Origin: Pseudomonadota bacterium
Lineage (GTDB): Bacteria > Pseudomonadota > Gammaproteobacteria > Xanthomonadales > Xanthomonadaceae
Assembly: GCA_023419315.1 (NCBI GenBank)
Contig: JAEZYE010000049.1
Coordinates: 1-24,376, forward strand
Length of the DNA stretch: 24,376 nt
Direction of reading: 5' to 3'
The translations under genes were made by a program, and so were the position numbers. Of this stretch, positions 13,342 to 22,475 are shown one piece after another. The notes beneath the pieces are model-generated. The model did not search any database and was not told the origin of the DNA. It saw only the letters and a program-made list of their open reading frames with translations. How positions within the stretch are numbered: the first letter of the stretch is position 1; every line of letters begins with the position of its first letter.

Positions 13342-14130
13342 GTGGAAAACCTGCGCCTTCATTTCGCCAACCGGGCACAGCCCGATCGCCCGCTCGGCAT
13401 GGGCGTGCATCGACTGGTGCGTGAGGCGACCGGACATGTCGGCGTCGGTGACCAACTGCAGGGCGCCTTGCTCGCCCGTGTGTGCGTGGATCGGCGTGGA
13501 CTGTGGCTGCAGGTGCCGACCGGCATGCGCGGCGTGCACGTCAACGGCCGGCCGGTCATGCGCATGGCGATGCTGCGTCCCGGCGACACCATCTATGTCG
13601 ATGGCGTGGAAGTGCTGTTGCAGGCCGGCCATCTGCCCGCGCCGCGCGGCAGCGCGCCGGCCGCGGTATCCGAACCGCGCGTGGTGTTGCGCGGCGTTGG
13701 CGGCAAATACCACGGCCGCAGCATTCCGATTTCGAAGCCGGTGCTGGTCGGGCGTTCCCGTGACGCCGGCATCCGCGTTGACGATCCCGTGTTCGCGGAA
13801 CGCCACGCGCAGCTCGAACTGCATGGCGATCGCGTGGTGCTGAAGGATCTGGGCTCGGCCGAGGGCAGCCTGGTCAACGGTGTCCCGGTGCGCGACGCGA
13901 TGCTGGTGGCGGGCGATCAGCTGGTGTTCGATCCGCAGCATCGTTTCGTGGTCGAAGTGCCCTGGACGGCGCCGCTGGTGGACGAGAACGCCGACGCGGA
14001 TGACGTGCCGGTCGCGGTGGACGAGACCGACTCCACGCGCCGCACGCCGCGCCGCTGGCCGTGGTTGCTGCTCGCGGCCGCGCTGATTGGCGGCGTGCTC
14101 AGCGCGCTGCTGCTGTTCGGGACCGGCTGA
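13342..14130 (+). CDS. FHA-domain membrane protein
   Basis: The 262-residue protein starts at GTG 13342 (MENLRLHFANRAQPDRPLG). The N-terminal half (about 1-100) resembles a degenerate FHA-like beta domain containing VHVNGRPVMRMAMLRPGDTI. A clear FHA domain follows (about 113-205) with GRS (137-139), ERHAQL (153-158) and GSLVNG (175-180), the phosphothreonine-binding loops. One membrane helix lies near the C-terminus (about 240-260), so both FHA modules face the cytoplasm. FHA domains recognise phosphothreonine in signalling or secretion complexes. No kinase or phosphatase gene is adjacent. The last 32 bases overlap the convergent msrQ gene. The next ATG, 19 codons in, is possible but would remove the conserved first strand. 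Confidence 0.87.
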   Translation: MENLRLHFANRAQPDRPLGMGVHRLVREATGHVGVGDQLQGALLARVCVDRRGLWLQVPTGMRGVHVNGRPVMRMAMLRPGDTIYVDGVEVLLQAGHLPAPRGSAPAAVSEPRVVLRGVGGKYHGRSIPISKPVLVGRSRDAGIRVDDPVFAERHAQLELHGDRVVLKDLGSAEGSLVNGVPVRDAMLVAGDQLVFDPQHRFVVEVPWTAPLVDENADADDVPVAVDETDSTRRTPRRWPWLLLAAALIGGVLSALLLFGTG

Positions 14131-14752
14131 AGGCCCGCCACGCGCGCCAGCCCAGCAGCACCGCCAGGATGCCGGCATACAGCGCCGGTTCGCGGATGTC
14201 GGATTTCACCAGCCACCAGAAATGCAGCACCGCCAGCATGCCGATGGCGTAAATGGCCTTGTGCAGTTGCCCCCAGCGCCGCCCGAGCCGGCGCATCCAG
14301 CCTTGTGTCGAGGTGATCGCCAGCGGCAACAGCAGCAGCCAGGCGAGGAAGCCCACGGTGATGTAGGGGCGCTTGGCGATCTCCTCGAATATCTGCGTCC
14401 AGTAGCCCTGCAGATCGAGCACGAGATAGCTGCACAGGTGCAGGCAGGCGTAGAAGAACGCGTACAGGCCGAGCAGGCGGCGGAAGCGCAGCACCACGGG
14501 CTTGCCGGTCAGGTACCGCAGCGGCGTGATCGCCAGCGTGATCATCAGCAGGCGCAGTGCCCACAGGCCGGTGCGGTGTTCGATCTCGGCGACAGGGTCC
14601 GCGCCCAGTGCATTGCTGCCGGTCTGCATCACCTCCCAGAACTGCGCGCCGAGGATGGCCAGCGGCGTCAGCGCAAGTGCATGCACGACGGTCTTGGCGA
14701 GGATCATCGATGCCGACGTGGAGCGGCGCTTCGGCCGCGACTGCGCATTCAT
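14099..14752 (-). CDS. msrQ: Haem-binding membrane subunit MsrQ of the MsrPQ methionine sulfoxide reductase
   Basis: The 217-residue protein has about six membrane helices and belongs to the ferric-reductase-like YedZ/MsrQ family. Conserved haem-ligand candidates are H105 (YACLHLCSY), H164 (GQLHKAIY) and H177 (VLHFWWLVKSD). MsrQ passes electrons from the respiratory chain to periplasmic MsrP, which repairs methionine sulfoxide in envelope proteins. The gene follows msrP by 25 bases in the same direction, so they form an operon. I chose the ATG at 14752; a GTG two codons upstream (14758) is an alternative. Its 3' end overlaps the convergent FHA gene by 32 bases. Confidence 0.93.
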   Translation of the reverse strand: MNAQSRPKRRSTSASMILAKTVVHALALTPLAILGAQFWEVMQTGSNALGADPVAEIEHRTGLWALRLLMITLAITPLRYLTGKPVVLRFRRLLGLYAFFYACLHLCSYLVLDLQGYWTQIFEEIAKRPYITVGFLAWLLLLPLAITSTQGWMRRLGRRWGQLHKAIYAIGMLAVLHFWWLVKSDIREPALYAGILAVLLGWRAWRAFSRSRTAAAR

Positions 14753-14777
14753 CGCCACGTCCGGCCGGCGCAGGCGT

Positions 14778-15746
<969 letters not shown>

Positions 15747-15878
15747 GGCGGGCTCCGATCGGGCAAGTGGGTTGGGCGTTGGGAACACGGCGAACCTCCG
15801 GGAGTTCCCGTACGCCAGATGCGCCCACACGCGCCTTCATACACCGTTGCCGGCCAAGGCCACGCGAAGCCGGCGATG

Positions 15879-15892
15879 GTTGCGCCCGCAAC
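15879..15892. promoter_or_regulatory. Inverted repeat in the msrP-serC divergent region
   Basis: GTTGCG and CGCAAC form 6-bp inverted arms around CC, 45 bases before the serC ATG. This could be an operator for either divergent gene; no regulator is implied. Confidence 0.3.
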
Positions 15893-15936
15893 TGATGCAC
15901 TGCGGCATACTAGCGGCCTCTTTCGCCAGGTGCCCC

Positions 15937-17022
15937 ATGACGCGCGCGTACAACTTCAGTGCCGGTCCCGCCACGCTTCCCGAATCCGTGTTGCGGCAGG
16001 CCCAGGCCGACATGCTGGAATGGAATGGCATCGGCGCGTCGATCGTGGAAATCAGCCACCGCAGCGCGGACTTCGTCGCCGTCGCGGCACAGGCCGAAGC
16101 CGACCTTCGCCGCCTGCTGTGGATTCCCGACGACTACGCGGTGCTGTTCCTGTCCGGCGGCGCGACCACCCAGCAGGCCCTGCTTCCGCTGAACTTCGCT
16201 GCGCCGGGCCAGACCGCCGACTATGTGGTCAGCGGGCACTGGGGCAAGACCGCGGTCAAGCAGGCGCGCCCTTACGTGCAGGTCAACGTGGCGGCCGATT
16301 CGGAAGCCGACGGTTACCGTGACATTCCCGACCGCGCGCAATGGCGGTTGACCGACGGCGCGGCCTACGTCCACATCACCGCCAACGAAACCATCCACGG
16401 CATCGAGTACCGCGACGTGCCGGAGGTCGGCGATGCACCGTTGTTCGCCGACTTCAGTTCGAACATCGCGTCCGAGCCGCTCGACATCTCCCGCTTTGGT
16501 CTGATCTATGCCGGTGCGCAGAAGAACCTTGGCCCGGTCGGCATCTCGGTGGTGATCGTCCGCCGCGATCTGCTTGAGCGCGCCGGCCAGCCGCGCGCCG
16601 ACATCTTCGATTTCCGCTCGCACGCCGCGCGCGATTCCATGCTCAATACGCCGCCGACGTGGAACTGGTACATGCTCGGCCTGACCGTGAAGTGGATGCT
16701 GGACGAAGGCGGCGTCGAAGAGTTCGCCCGCCGCAATGCCGCCAAGGCGGCGCTGGTGTACGGCGCCATCGATGGATCCGGCGGCTTCTATCGCAACGAG
16801 GTCGCGCACGGCGTGCGTTCGCGCATGAACATTCCGTTCTTCCTGCCGGATGAAGAACTCACGGCGCGTTTCGTCAGCGAGTCGAAGCAGGCCGGCCTGC
16901 TGGCACTGAAAGGCCACAAGGTGGTCGGCGGCATCCGTGCGTCGCTGTACAACGCGATGCCGGTGGCCGGCGCACAGGCGCTGGTGGATTTCATGCGCGA
17001 TTTCCAGCAGCGCAACGGCTGA
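15937..17022 (+). CDS. serC: Phosphoserine aminotransferase
   Basis: The 361-residue PLP enzyme converts 3-phosphohydroxypyruvate to phosphoserine with glutamate in serine synthesis, and the analogous step in de novo pyridoxal phosphate synthesis. The start MTRAYNFSAGPATLPESVL is diagnostic. GGATTQQA (75-81 region) binds the cofactor phosphate, ITANETIHGIEY (147-158) lies at the active site, and the PLP lysine is K196 in YAGAQKNLGPVG. Length and C-terminus (GGIRASLYNA) are normal. AGG at 15928-15930 precedes the ATG. It is the first gene of serC-pheA-aroA, all on the same strand, and pheA starts 67 bases downstream. Confidence 0.97.
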   Translation: MTRAYNFSAGPATLPESVLRQAQADMLEWNGIGASIVEISHRSADFVAVAAQAEADLRRLLWIPDDYAVLFLSGGATTQQALLPLNFAAPGQTADYVVSGHWGKTAVKQARPYVQVNVAADSEADGYRDIPDRAQWRLTDGAAYVHITANETIHGIEYRDVPEVGDAPLFADFSSNIASEPLDISRFGLIYAGAQKNLGPVGISVVIVRRDLLERAGQPRADIFDFRSHAARDSMLNTPPTWNWYMLGLTVKWMLDEGGVEEFARRNAAKAALVYGAIDGSGGFYRNEVAHGVRSRMNIPFFLPDEELTARFVSESKQAGLLALKGHKVVGGIRASLYNAMPVAGAQALVDFMRDFQQRNG

Positions 17023-17089
17023 CGCACCCGCATTCCGGACTGGCGGCGCGCGTCGCCATTCCACCCCAGGATCCCGAGGACACACCCGC

Positions 17090-18235
17090 ATGCCCGCCAA
17101 ATCCAAGCCTCCCGCCCAGCGGAAGGCGGCCCCCAGCAAGAGCGAACCGGTCGCCGCGCCCGCGCTGGCCGACGTGCGCGCGCAGATCGACAGCATCGAT
17201 CGCCAGATCCAGAGCCTGATCGCCGAGCGTGCGCGCTTCGCCCATCAGGTCGGCAAGGCCAAGGGCAAGCTCGCCGCCGCGGTGGATTACTACCGCCCCG
17301 AGCGCGAAGCGCAGGTGCTGCGCATGGTGGTGGATCGCAACGAAGGCCCGCTCAGCGACGAACTGCTGGTGCACGTCTTCCGCGAAATCATGTCGGCCTG
17401 CCTGGCGCAGCAGGAGCCGCTGAAGATCGGGTTCCTGGGCCCGGAAGGCACCTTCAGCCAGCAGGCCGTGCTCAAGCATTTCGGCCGTTCGGCGCACGGC
17501 CTGCCGCTGGCGAGCATCGAGGAAGTATTCCAGGAAGTGGAAAGCGGCAACGCCGATTTCGGTGTCGTGCCGGTCGAGAATTCGGGGCAGGGCACGATCC
17601 AGGTCACGCTGGACATGTTCCTGACCTCCGACCTGAAAATCTGCGGCGAAGTCGAACTGCGCGTGCACCAGTTCCTGCTCTCGCGCAGCGGCCGCATCGA
17701 TGACATCGAGCGCATCTACGCGCATCCGCAATCCTTCGCCCAAACGTCGGGCTGGCTGCGCGCCAACCTGCCCAAGGTGGAGAAGGTGCCGGTGTCGAGC
17801 AATGCCGAAGGCGCGCGCCGCGCACGCAACGCCGAGGACGCGGCCTGCATCGCCGGTGAAAGCGCCGGCCATGTCTACGGCCTGAAGAAAGTGGTGATGA
17901 GCCCGATCCAGGACGACAAGGACAACACCACGCGCTTCCTGGTCATCGGCCGCAGCATCTTCCCGCCCTCCGGCCACGATCGCACCTCCGTGCTGGTGTT
18001 CATCCACGACAAGCCGGGCGCGCTGTTCGACGTGCTCAGCCCGTTCGCGCGCCATGGCATCAGCATGAACCGCATCGAATCGCGGCCTTCGCACCACGCC
18101 AAGTGGGAATACGGCTTCTTCATCGATCTGGCCGGCCATGTCGAGGACGAGGCCATGAAGCAGGCGCTGGCCGAGCTCAAGGCGCATTCGGCGCAGATCA
18201 AGATTCTCGGCTCCTATCCGGTGGCCGTGCCGTAG
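17090..18235 (+). CDS. pheA: Bifunctional chorismate mutase/prephenate dehydratase (P-protein)
   Basis: The 381-residue protein makes phenylpyruvate from chorismate in two steps. A Lys/Pro/Ala-rich N-terminal extension (1-24) precedes an AroQ-type chorismate mutase domain (about 27-108; VRAQIDSIDRQIQSLIAERA). The prephenate dehydratase domain (about 111-290) starts KIGFLGPEGTFSQQA and contains the catalytic TTRF motif (280-283). The C-terminal ACT domain (about 298-378) has the Phe-binding ESRP motif (330-333), so feedback inhibition by phenylalanine is likely. GAGGA at 17076-17080 supports the ATG. It lies between serC and aroA, 67 and 50 bases away. No leader-peptide attenuator was seen in the short gap. 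Confidence 0.97.
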   Translation: MPAKSKPPAQRKAAPSKSEPVAAPALADVRAQIDSIDRQIQSLIAERARFAHQVGKAKGKLAAAVDYYRPEREAQVLRMVVDRNEGPLSDELLVHVFREIMSACLAQQEPLKIGFLGPEGTFSQQAVLKHFGRSAHGLPLASIEEVFQEVESGNADFGVVPVENSGQGTIQVTLDMFLTSDLKICGEVELRVHQFLLSRSGRIDDIERIYAHPQSFAQTSGWLRANLPKVEKVPVSSNAEGARRARNAEDAACIAGESAGHVYGLKKVVMSPIQDDKDNTTRFLVIGRSIFPPSGHDRTSVLVFIHDKPGALFDVLSPFARHGISMNRIESRPSHHAKWEYGFFIDLAGHVEDEAMKQALAELKAHSAQIKILGSYPVAVP

Positions 18236-18285
18236 TCCCCGACGCAACCGCCCGCACACCGCATCACGCAGCAAGCAACGAACCC

Positions 18286-19593
18286 ATGAAGCAGAACTGG
18301 ATTGCATCCCCCGGCGCCGCCCTGCGCGGCGAGCTGACCATTCCCGGCGACAAGTCGGTGTCCCATCGTGCGGTGATGTTCGCCGCGCTGGCCGACGGTG
18401 TCTCGCGTATCGACGGCTTCCTCGAAGGCGAAGACACGCGCGCAACCGCCGCGATTTTCCAGACGCTCGGCGTACGCATGGAAACGCCGTCGCCCTCGCT
18501 GCGCATCGTGCATGGCGTGGGCGTGGATGGGTTGAAAGGCACGGGCCAGCCGCTGGATTGTGGCAATGCCGGCACCGGCATGCGGCTGCTGGCCGGCCTG
18601 TTCGCCGCGCAGTCCTTCGACAGCGTGTTGATCGGTGACGCATCGCTGTCCAAGCGACCGATGCGCCGTGTCACCGGCCCGCTGGCGAAGATGGGCGCGC
18701 GCATCGATACGGAACAGGACGGCACGCCGCCGCTGCGCATCCACGGCGGACAGCGTCTGCAGGGCATCGACTACACGCTGGAAGTGGCCAGTGCGCAGGT
18801 GAAATCCGCGCTGTTGCTCGCGGGCCTGTATGCGCAGGGCGAAACCGTCATCCGCGAACCGCACCCGACCCGCGACTACACCGAGCGCATGCTCGCCGCG
18901 TTCGGCGTCGACATCGAGTTCTCGCCCGGCTTCGCGCGCCTGCGCGGCGGCCAGCGCCTGCGCGCCACCGATGTGTCGGTGCCGGCGGATTTTTCCTCGG
19001 CGGCGTTTTTCCTGGTGGCGGCGAGTGTGGTTCCCGGTTCCGAATTGCGCCTGCGCGCGGTCGGCCTGAATCCGCGCCGCACCGGCCTGCTCGATGCATT
19101 GCGCCTGATGGGCGCGGATATCCGTGAGGAGAACCGCAGGGAGCAGGGCGGCGAACCCGTCGCGGATCTGATCGTGCGCCACGCACCGCTGCGCGGTATC
19201 GAAGTGCCCGAAGCGCTGGTGCCCGACATGATCGACGAATTCCCCGCGCTCTTCATCGCCGCCGCCTGCGCCGATGGCCCCACGGTCGTGCGTGGCGCGG
19301 CCGAATTGCGCGTCAAGGAATCCGACCGGCTCGCCACGATGGCGGCCGGCCTGCGCACGCTGGGTTTGCGTGTGGACGAAACGCCGGACGGTGCGACCAT
19401 CCATCCCGGTCGCCTGCACGGCGGCCGCATCGACAGCCATGGCGACCATCGCATCGCGATGTCGTTCTCGATTGCCGGCCAGATCAGCGATGGCGAGGTC
19501 GTGATCGAAGACATCGCCAATGTCGCCACGTCGTTCCCGGGTTTCGATTCGCTCGCGACGGGCGCGGGTTTCGGCCTGCGCGACGCCGGCTGA
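18286..19593 (+). CDS. aroA: 3-phosphoshikimate 1-carboxyvinyltransferase (EPSP synthase), CP4-like
   Basis: The 435-residue enzyme joins phosphoenolpyruvate to shikimate-3-phosphate, the penultimate step to chorismate. Conserved sites include K23 (GDKSVSHR), GNAGTGMR (93-100), SAQVKSA (169-175), R196, the catalytic D317 (PDMIDEFP), and K344-E345 (RVKESDR). Overall it resembles class II (CP4-type) enzymes, for example GDASLSKRPMRRV (118-129) and MASAQVKSA-like segments. It differs from CP4 in having G96 where CP4 has Ala100, and Y198 in RDYTE where CP4 has RDHTE. The start lacks a clear Shine-Dalgarno sequence, and translation may follow from pheA. It ends the serC-pheA-aroA group; cmk and rpsA, which follow in many relatives, are absent here. 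Confidence 0.97.
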   Translation: MKQNWIASPGAALRGELTIPGDKSVSHRAVMFAALADGVSRIDGFLEGEDTRATAAIFQTLGVRMETPSPSLRIVHGVGVDGLKGTGQPLDCGNAGTGMRLLAGLFAAQSFDSVLIGDASLSKRPMRRVTGPLAKMGARIDTEQDGTPPLRIHGGQRLQGIDYTLEVASAQVKSALLLAGLYAQGETVIREPHPTRDYTERMLAAFGVDIEFSPGFARLRGGQRLRATDVSVPADFSSAAFFLVAASVVPGSELRLRAVGLNPRRTGLLDALRLMGADIREENRREQGGEPVADLIVRHAPLRGIEVPEALVPDMIDEFPALFIAAACADGPTVVRGAAELRVKESDRLATMAAGLRTLGLRVDETPDGATIHPGRLHGGRIDSHGDHRIAMSFSIAGQISDGEVVIEDIANVATSFPGFDSLATGAGFGLRDAG

Positions 19594-19604
19594 TCAGCGC
19601 GCAA

Positions 19605-19638
19605 ACAAAAACCCTCTTCCGGCTAGCGGAAGAGGGTT
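19605..19638 (-). terminator. Rho-independent terminator downstream of the first TonB-like gene
   Basis: A 12-bp stem, AACCCTCTTCCG (19610-19621) with CGGAAGAGGGTT (19627-19638), has a 5-base loop and is followed on the minus strand by TTTTTGTTTG. It terminates the minus-strand TonB-like gene. The same hairpin probably also stops aroA from the plus strand, though without a T-run there. Confidence 0.88.
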
Positions 19639-19668
19639 CGGGTCCGATGCTCGTATGCCGTTGAACGC

Positions 19669-20232
19669 TTAGATCGGACGGAAGTCCACCGGCACCTGCA
19701 CGGTGCTGGACACCGCCTTGCCATTGCGCACGGCCGGTTCGAAACGCCACTTGCGCACGGCCGTCAGCGCGGCGCGATCGAGATCACGCGAACCGCTGCG
19801 TTCGACGACTTCCACGTCCACCGGATTGCCGTTCGCATCAAGCTGCGCGCGCACCATCACCGTGCCACCCACACCGGCACGCAGCGCGGCGGCTGGATAC
19901 TTCGGCGTCGGATTGCTGGCAAGCGGGCGCGCCGCTTGCGTGCGCGGCGTGTTCGTCGCAGCCGCGCTGCGGCGGGTCTCCGCGCGACGCGCATCCGTCG
20001 CAGGCGATGAAGTCGCGGGCGTGGCTGTATCCGTGGCGGGCGCGATGATCGGCGTCGTCTCGTCCGCCAACGGCACGGTGTCGGCGGTGCGGCTCTTGTA
20101 CCAGGCCAGTCCAGCGGCGGCGACGGCAATCAGCGCGATGAGCCACAACAAGGCCATCGAGCCACTCTTCTCGCGCGGCGCGGCTTCCACCGTTTCCGGG
20201 GCCGGGGTCCATTCGGTGCGTGTCTGCGGCAT
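19669..20232 (-). CDS. TonB-like protein with one membrane helix
   Basis: The 187-residue protein has a short cytoplasmic start, a membrane anchor (about 26-44), a Thr/Ala/Pro/Arg-rich periplasmic linker (about 50-105) and a TonB C-terminal domain (about 108-187): PTPKYPAAALRAGVGGTV, then ERSGSRDLDRAALTAVRKW and RFEPAVRNGKAV. TonB proteins couple the inner-membrane proton gradient to outer-membrane receptors through ExbB/ExbD, or act in periplasmic links. No exbB or exbD is present. AGGAGA precedes the ATG at 20232. It is downstream of a second TonB-like gene with a similar C-terminal domain. It could be a TonB paralogue with a specialised job rather than the main energy transducer. Confidence 0.9.
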   Translation of the reverse strand: MPQTRTEWTPAPETVEAAPREKSGSMALLWLIALIAVAAAGLAWYKSRTADTVPLADETTPIIAPATDTATPATSSPATDARRAETRRSAAATNTPRTQAARPLASNPTPKYPAAALRAGVGGTVMVRAQLDANGNPVDVEVVERSGSRDLDRAALTAVRKWRFEPAVRNGKAVSSTVQVPVDFRPI

Positions 20233-20351
20233 GGGAATCTCCTCTGGCAACGCGTTCTGCGTTACGTCCGAGTCTTGCCGCGGTTTTGTTCAAGGCACGT
20301 GAGACAGCGGTGAATCCGCACTGCACATGCAGGCTTGCGTTCAGTTGCGCG

Positions 20352-20380
20352 GCGCGCGGTTCAGCCGCGCGCAAGTTTTT
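20352..20380 (+). terminator. GC hairpin with T-run on the plus strand, between the TonB-like genes
   Basis: GCGCGCGG (20352-20359) pairs with CCGCGCGC (20365-20372) around TTCAG, followed by AAGTTTTT on the plus strand. Both flanking genes are on the minus strand, so the canonical T-run faces the wrong way for them. It may nevertheless act as a hairpin between the two minus-strand genes. Confidence 0.45.
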
Positions 20381-21029
20381 ACTGACGCAGGTTGAAATCC
20401 ACGGGAACCATGACATCGCCGGCCACGGCCTGGCCGTCCTTCTGCGCCGGACTGAAACGCCACTGGCGGACGGCATCGAGCGCGGCGTTGTCGAGATCGC
20501 GCGAGCCGCTGCGCGACACCACGTCGACATTCGTCGGAACGCCGTCTGCGCCGACTTCCACCCGCACCAGCACAGTGCCGCTGTCACCGCGGCGCAGCGC
20601 CGCAGGCGGATAGGCCGGCGGCGGGGTCTGTCCGGGAATCGGCACGGGCGTATCGCCCGGCGCCAACGCCACGCCCGGCGTCGCCGGGGCGGGGACGGAT
20701 TCGGCCGGTGCGATTGCGGGTACTTCCTCGATCGGCGCGGGCATTGGCGCCTCTTCCACGATCTGCGGCGTTTCGTTGCCTTCCACGCGCGGCTCTTCCA
20801 GCCCGCTCGCTCCGCCACGGGCCGGCAGCGGTTCGGGCAGGGCTTCGATTTCGGTCTTGGGCCCCGGCGTTTCAGCCTGCGGACGGTAGAACTCGTTGTC
20901 GCGGCCACGCCACCAGACAATCACGAACAACAGCAGGCCGATGCCGAACGCGATGCCGGCGATGCGGAGGCTGCGGTGGGGCAAACGGAACACGTATTCG
21001 GACGCCGAGGAATCGCGCGGAGCGGGCAT
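20379..21029 (-). CDS. TonB-like protein, Pro-rich paralogue
   Basis: The 216-residue protein has a cytoplasmic start, a membrane helix (about 22-40, IAGIAFGIGLLLFVIVWW), a long Pro/Glu/Ala-rich periplasmic spacer (about 50-135) and a TonB C-terminal domain (about 137-216; PPPAYPPAALRRGDSGTVLV, then SRSGSRDLDNAALDAVRQWRF). The Pro-rich spacer is typical of TonB, where it spans the periplasm. I chose the ATG at 21029, with GGTGA upstream; the ATG at 21035 is equally possible. It is divergent from serS (115 bases) and about 146 bases upstream of the other TonB-like gene. No ExbB/ExbD genes are nearby. Confidence 0.9.
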   Translation of the reverse strand: MPAPRDSSASEYVFRLPHRSLRIAGIAFGIGLLLFVIVWWRGRDNEFYRPQAETPGPKTEIEALPEPLPARGGASGLEEPRVEGNETPQIVEEAPMPAPIEEVPAIAPAESVPAPATPGVALAPGDTPVPIPGQTPPPAYPPAALRRGDSGTVLVRVEVGADGVPTNVDVVSRSGSRDLDNAALDAVRQWRFSPAQKDGQAVAGDVMVPVDFNLRQ

Positions 21030-21106
21030 AAGCATCACCAGGGAAGCTGCGCCGATTCTGTCACAAGGAAAGTGAATTCCGCGAGGCAGGCGGCCGCGTA
21101 AAAGGC

Positions 21107-21112
21107 GATAAT
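21107..21112 (+). promoter_or_regulatory. Likely -10 box of the serS promoter
   Basis: GATAAT lies 32 bases before the serS ATG, inside the inverted repeat GGCGAT-A-ATCGCC (21104-21116). The -35 region is not clear. The palindrome over the -10 box could also be an operator. Confidence 0.45.
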
Positions 21113-21144
21113 CGCCGGACTTTCGCTTCCGCTTGCCCATTCCC

Positions 21145-22425
21145 ATGCTCGATCCCGTCCTGCTCCGCAACCAGACCGCCGAAACCGCACAGCGCCTCAA
21201 GCAGGCCCGGGGTTTCGATCTCGACGTGTCCCGTCTGGCCGAGCTGGAGTCCTCGCGCAAGCAGATCCAGAAGCGGACCGAGGAACTGCAGAACCTGCGC
21301 AACACGCGCTCCAAGGCCATCGGCCAGGCCAAGGCAAAGGGCGAGGACGTCGCCGCGCTGATGGCCGAGGTCGCCGGTTTCGGCGAAGAGCTCAAGGCGT
21401 CCGAAGTGAAGCTCGACGAGATCCGCCATGAGATCGAGGCGATCTCGCTCGGCATCCCGAACCTGCCGCACGCCAGCGTGCCGCTCGGCCAGGACGAGAA
21501 CGACAACGCCGAACAGCACCGATGGGGCACGCCGCGCGAATTCGATTTCGCGATCAAGGATCACGTCGAGCTCGGCGCGCGCCATGGCTGGCTCGATGGC
21601 GACACCGCCGCCAAGCTGTCCGGCGCCCGCTTCACCGTACTGCGCGGGCAACTGGCGCGCCTGCATCGCGCGCTTGCGCAGTTCATGCTCGATCTGCACA
21701 CCGTCGAACACGGCTACGAGGAAACCAGCGTGCCGGTGATCGTCAACGCCGACAGCCTGTATGGCACCGGGCAGTTGCCGAAGTTCGAAGAAGACATGTT
21801 TTCCACGCAGCTGGGCGAACACAAGCGCTATCTGATCTCGACCTCGGAGATCTCGCTCACCAACATCGTGCGCGAGGAAATCCTCGATGACGCGCGCCTG
21901 CCGCTGCGCATGACCGCGCATTCGCTGTGCTTCCGGTCCGAAGCCGGCAGCGGCGGCCGTGACGTGCGCGGCATGATTCGCCAGCACCAGTTCGAGAAAG
22001 TCGAACTGGTGTCGATCGCGCGCCCGGCGGAAAGCTACGACGAACACGAGCGCATGACCCGCGCGGCCGAAACCGTGCTGGAAAAGCTCGGCCTGCCGTA
22101 TCGCCGCATGCTGCTGTGCACGGGCGACATGGGGTTCTCCGCGACCAAGACCTACGACCTGGAAGTCTGGCTGCCCTCGCAGAACACCTATCGCGAGATT
22201 TCCTCCTGCTCCAACTGCGAAGACTTCCAGGCCCGACGCATGCAGGCGCGCTGGCGCAACCCGGCGACCGGCAAGCCCGAGCCCCTGCACACGCTCAACG
22301 GTTCCGGCACGGCCGTCGGCCGCGCGCTGATCGCGGTGATGGAGAACTACCAGAACGCGGACGGTTCAATCACCGTGCCGGAGGCGCTGCGTCCCTACAT
22401 GGGCGGCGCCGAACGCATCGAGTGA
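21145..22425 (+). CDS. serS: Seryl-tRNA synthetase
   Basis: The 426-residue class II synthetase charges tRNA-Ser (and tRNA-Sec where present) with serine in the cytoplasm. The N-terminal coiled-coil arm (about 1-110), rich in Lys/Glu/Leu, grips the long variable arm of tRNA-Ser. The catalytic domain shows motif 2, FRSEAGSGGRDVRGMIRQHQ (263-282), with the following FEKVEL, and motif 3 with GSGTAVGRALIAVMENYQ near the C-terminus; the TSEISLT (233-239) serine-binding loop is present. Length is standard. The ATG at 21145 is chosen over an in-frame TTG at 21133; no strong ribosome binding site is visible. It ends at a good bidirectional terminator. A tRNA-Ser(UGA) gene lies about 1.9 kb downstream. 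Confidence 0.98.
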   Translation: MLDPVLLRNQTAETAQRLKQARGFDLDVSRLAELESSRKQIQKRTEELQNLRNTRSKAIGQAKAKGEDVAALMAEVAGFGEELKASEVKLDEIRHEIEAISLGIPNLPHASVPLGQDENDNAEQHRWGTPREFDFAIKDHVELGARHGWLDGDTAAKLSGARFTVLRGQLARLHRALAQFMLDLHTVEHGYEETSVPVIVNADSLYGTGQLPKFEEDMFSTQLGEHKRYLISTSEISLTNIVREEILDDARLPLRMTAHSLCFRSEAGSGGRDVRGMIRQHQFEKVELVSIARPAESYDEHERMTRAAETVLEKLGLPYRRMLLCTGDMGFSATKTYDLEVWLPSQNTYREISSCSNCEDFQARRMQARWRNPATGKPEPLHTLNGSGTAVGRALIAVMENYQNADGSITVPEALRPYMGGAERIE

Positions 22426-22426
22426 A

Positions 22427-22452
22427 AAAAAGCCCGCGCAAGCGGGCTTTTT
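22427..22452. terminator. Bidirectional rho-independent terminator between serS and azoR
   Basis: AAAAAGCCCGC (22427-22437), loop GCAA, GCGGGCTTTTT (22442-22452). The perfect stem with A and T tails works on both strands and serves the convergent serS (+) and azoreductase (-) genes. Confidence 0.93.
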
Positions 22453-22475
22453 GACGAGGAGCGGCGGCAAGCGCG

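Noticed and set aside
16991..18643. Minus-strand open frame of 550 residues opposite pheA
   Set aside because: It is the shadow of pheA and the start of aroA, with no domain or ribosome binding site.
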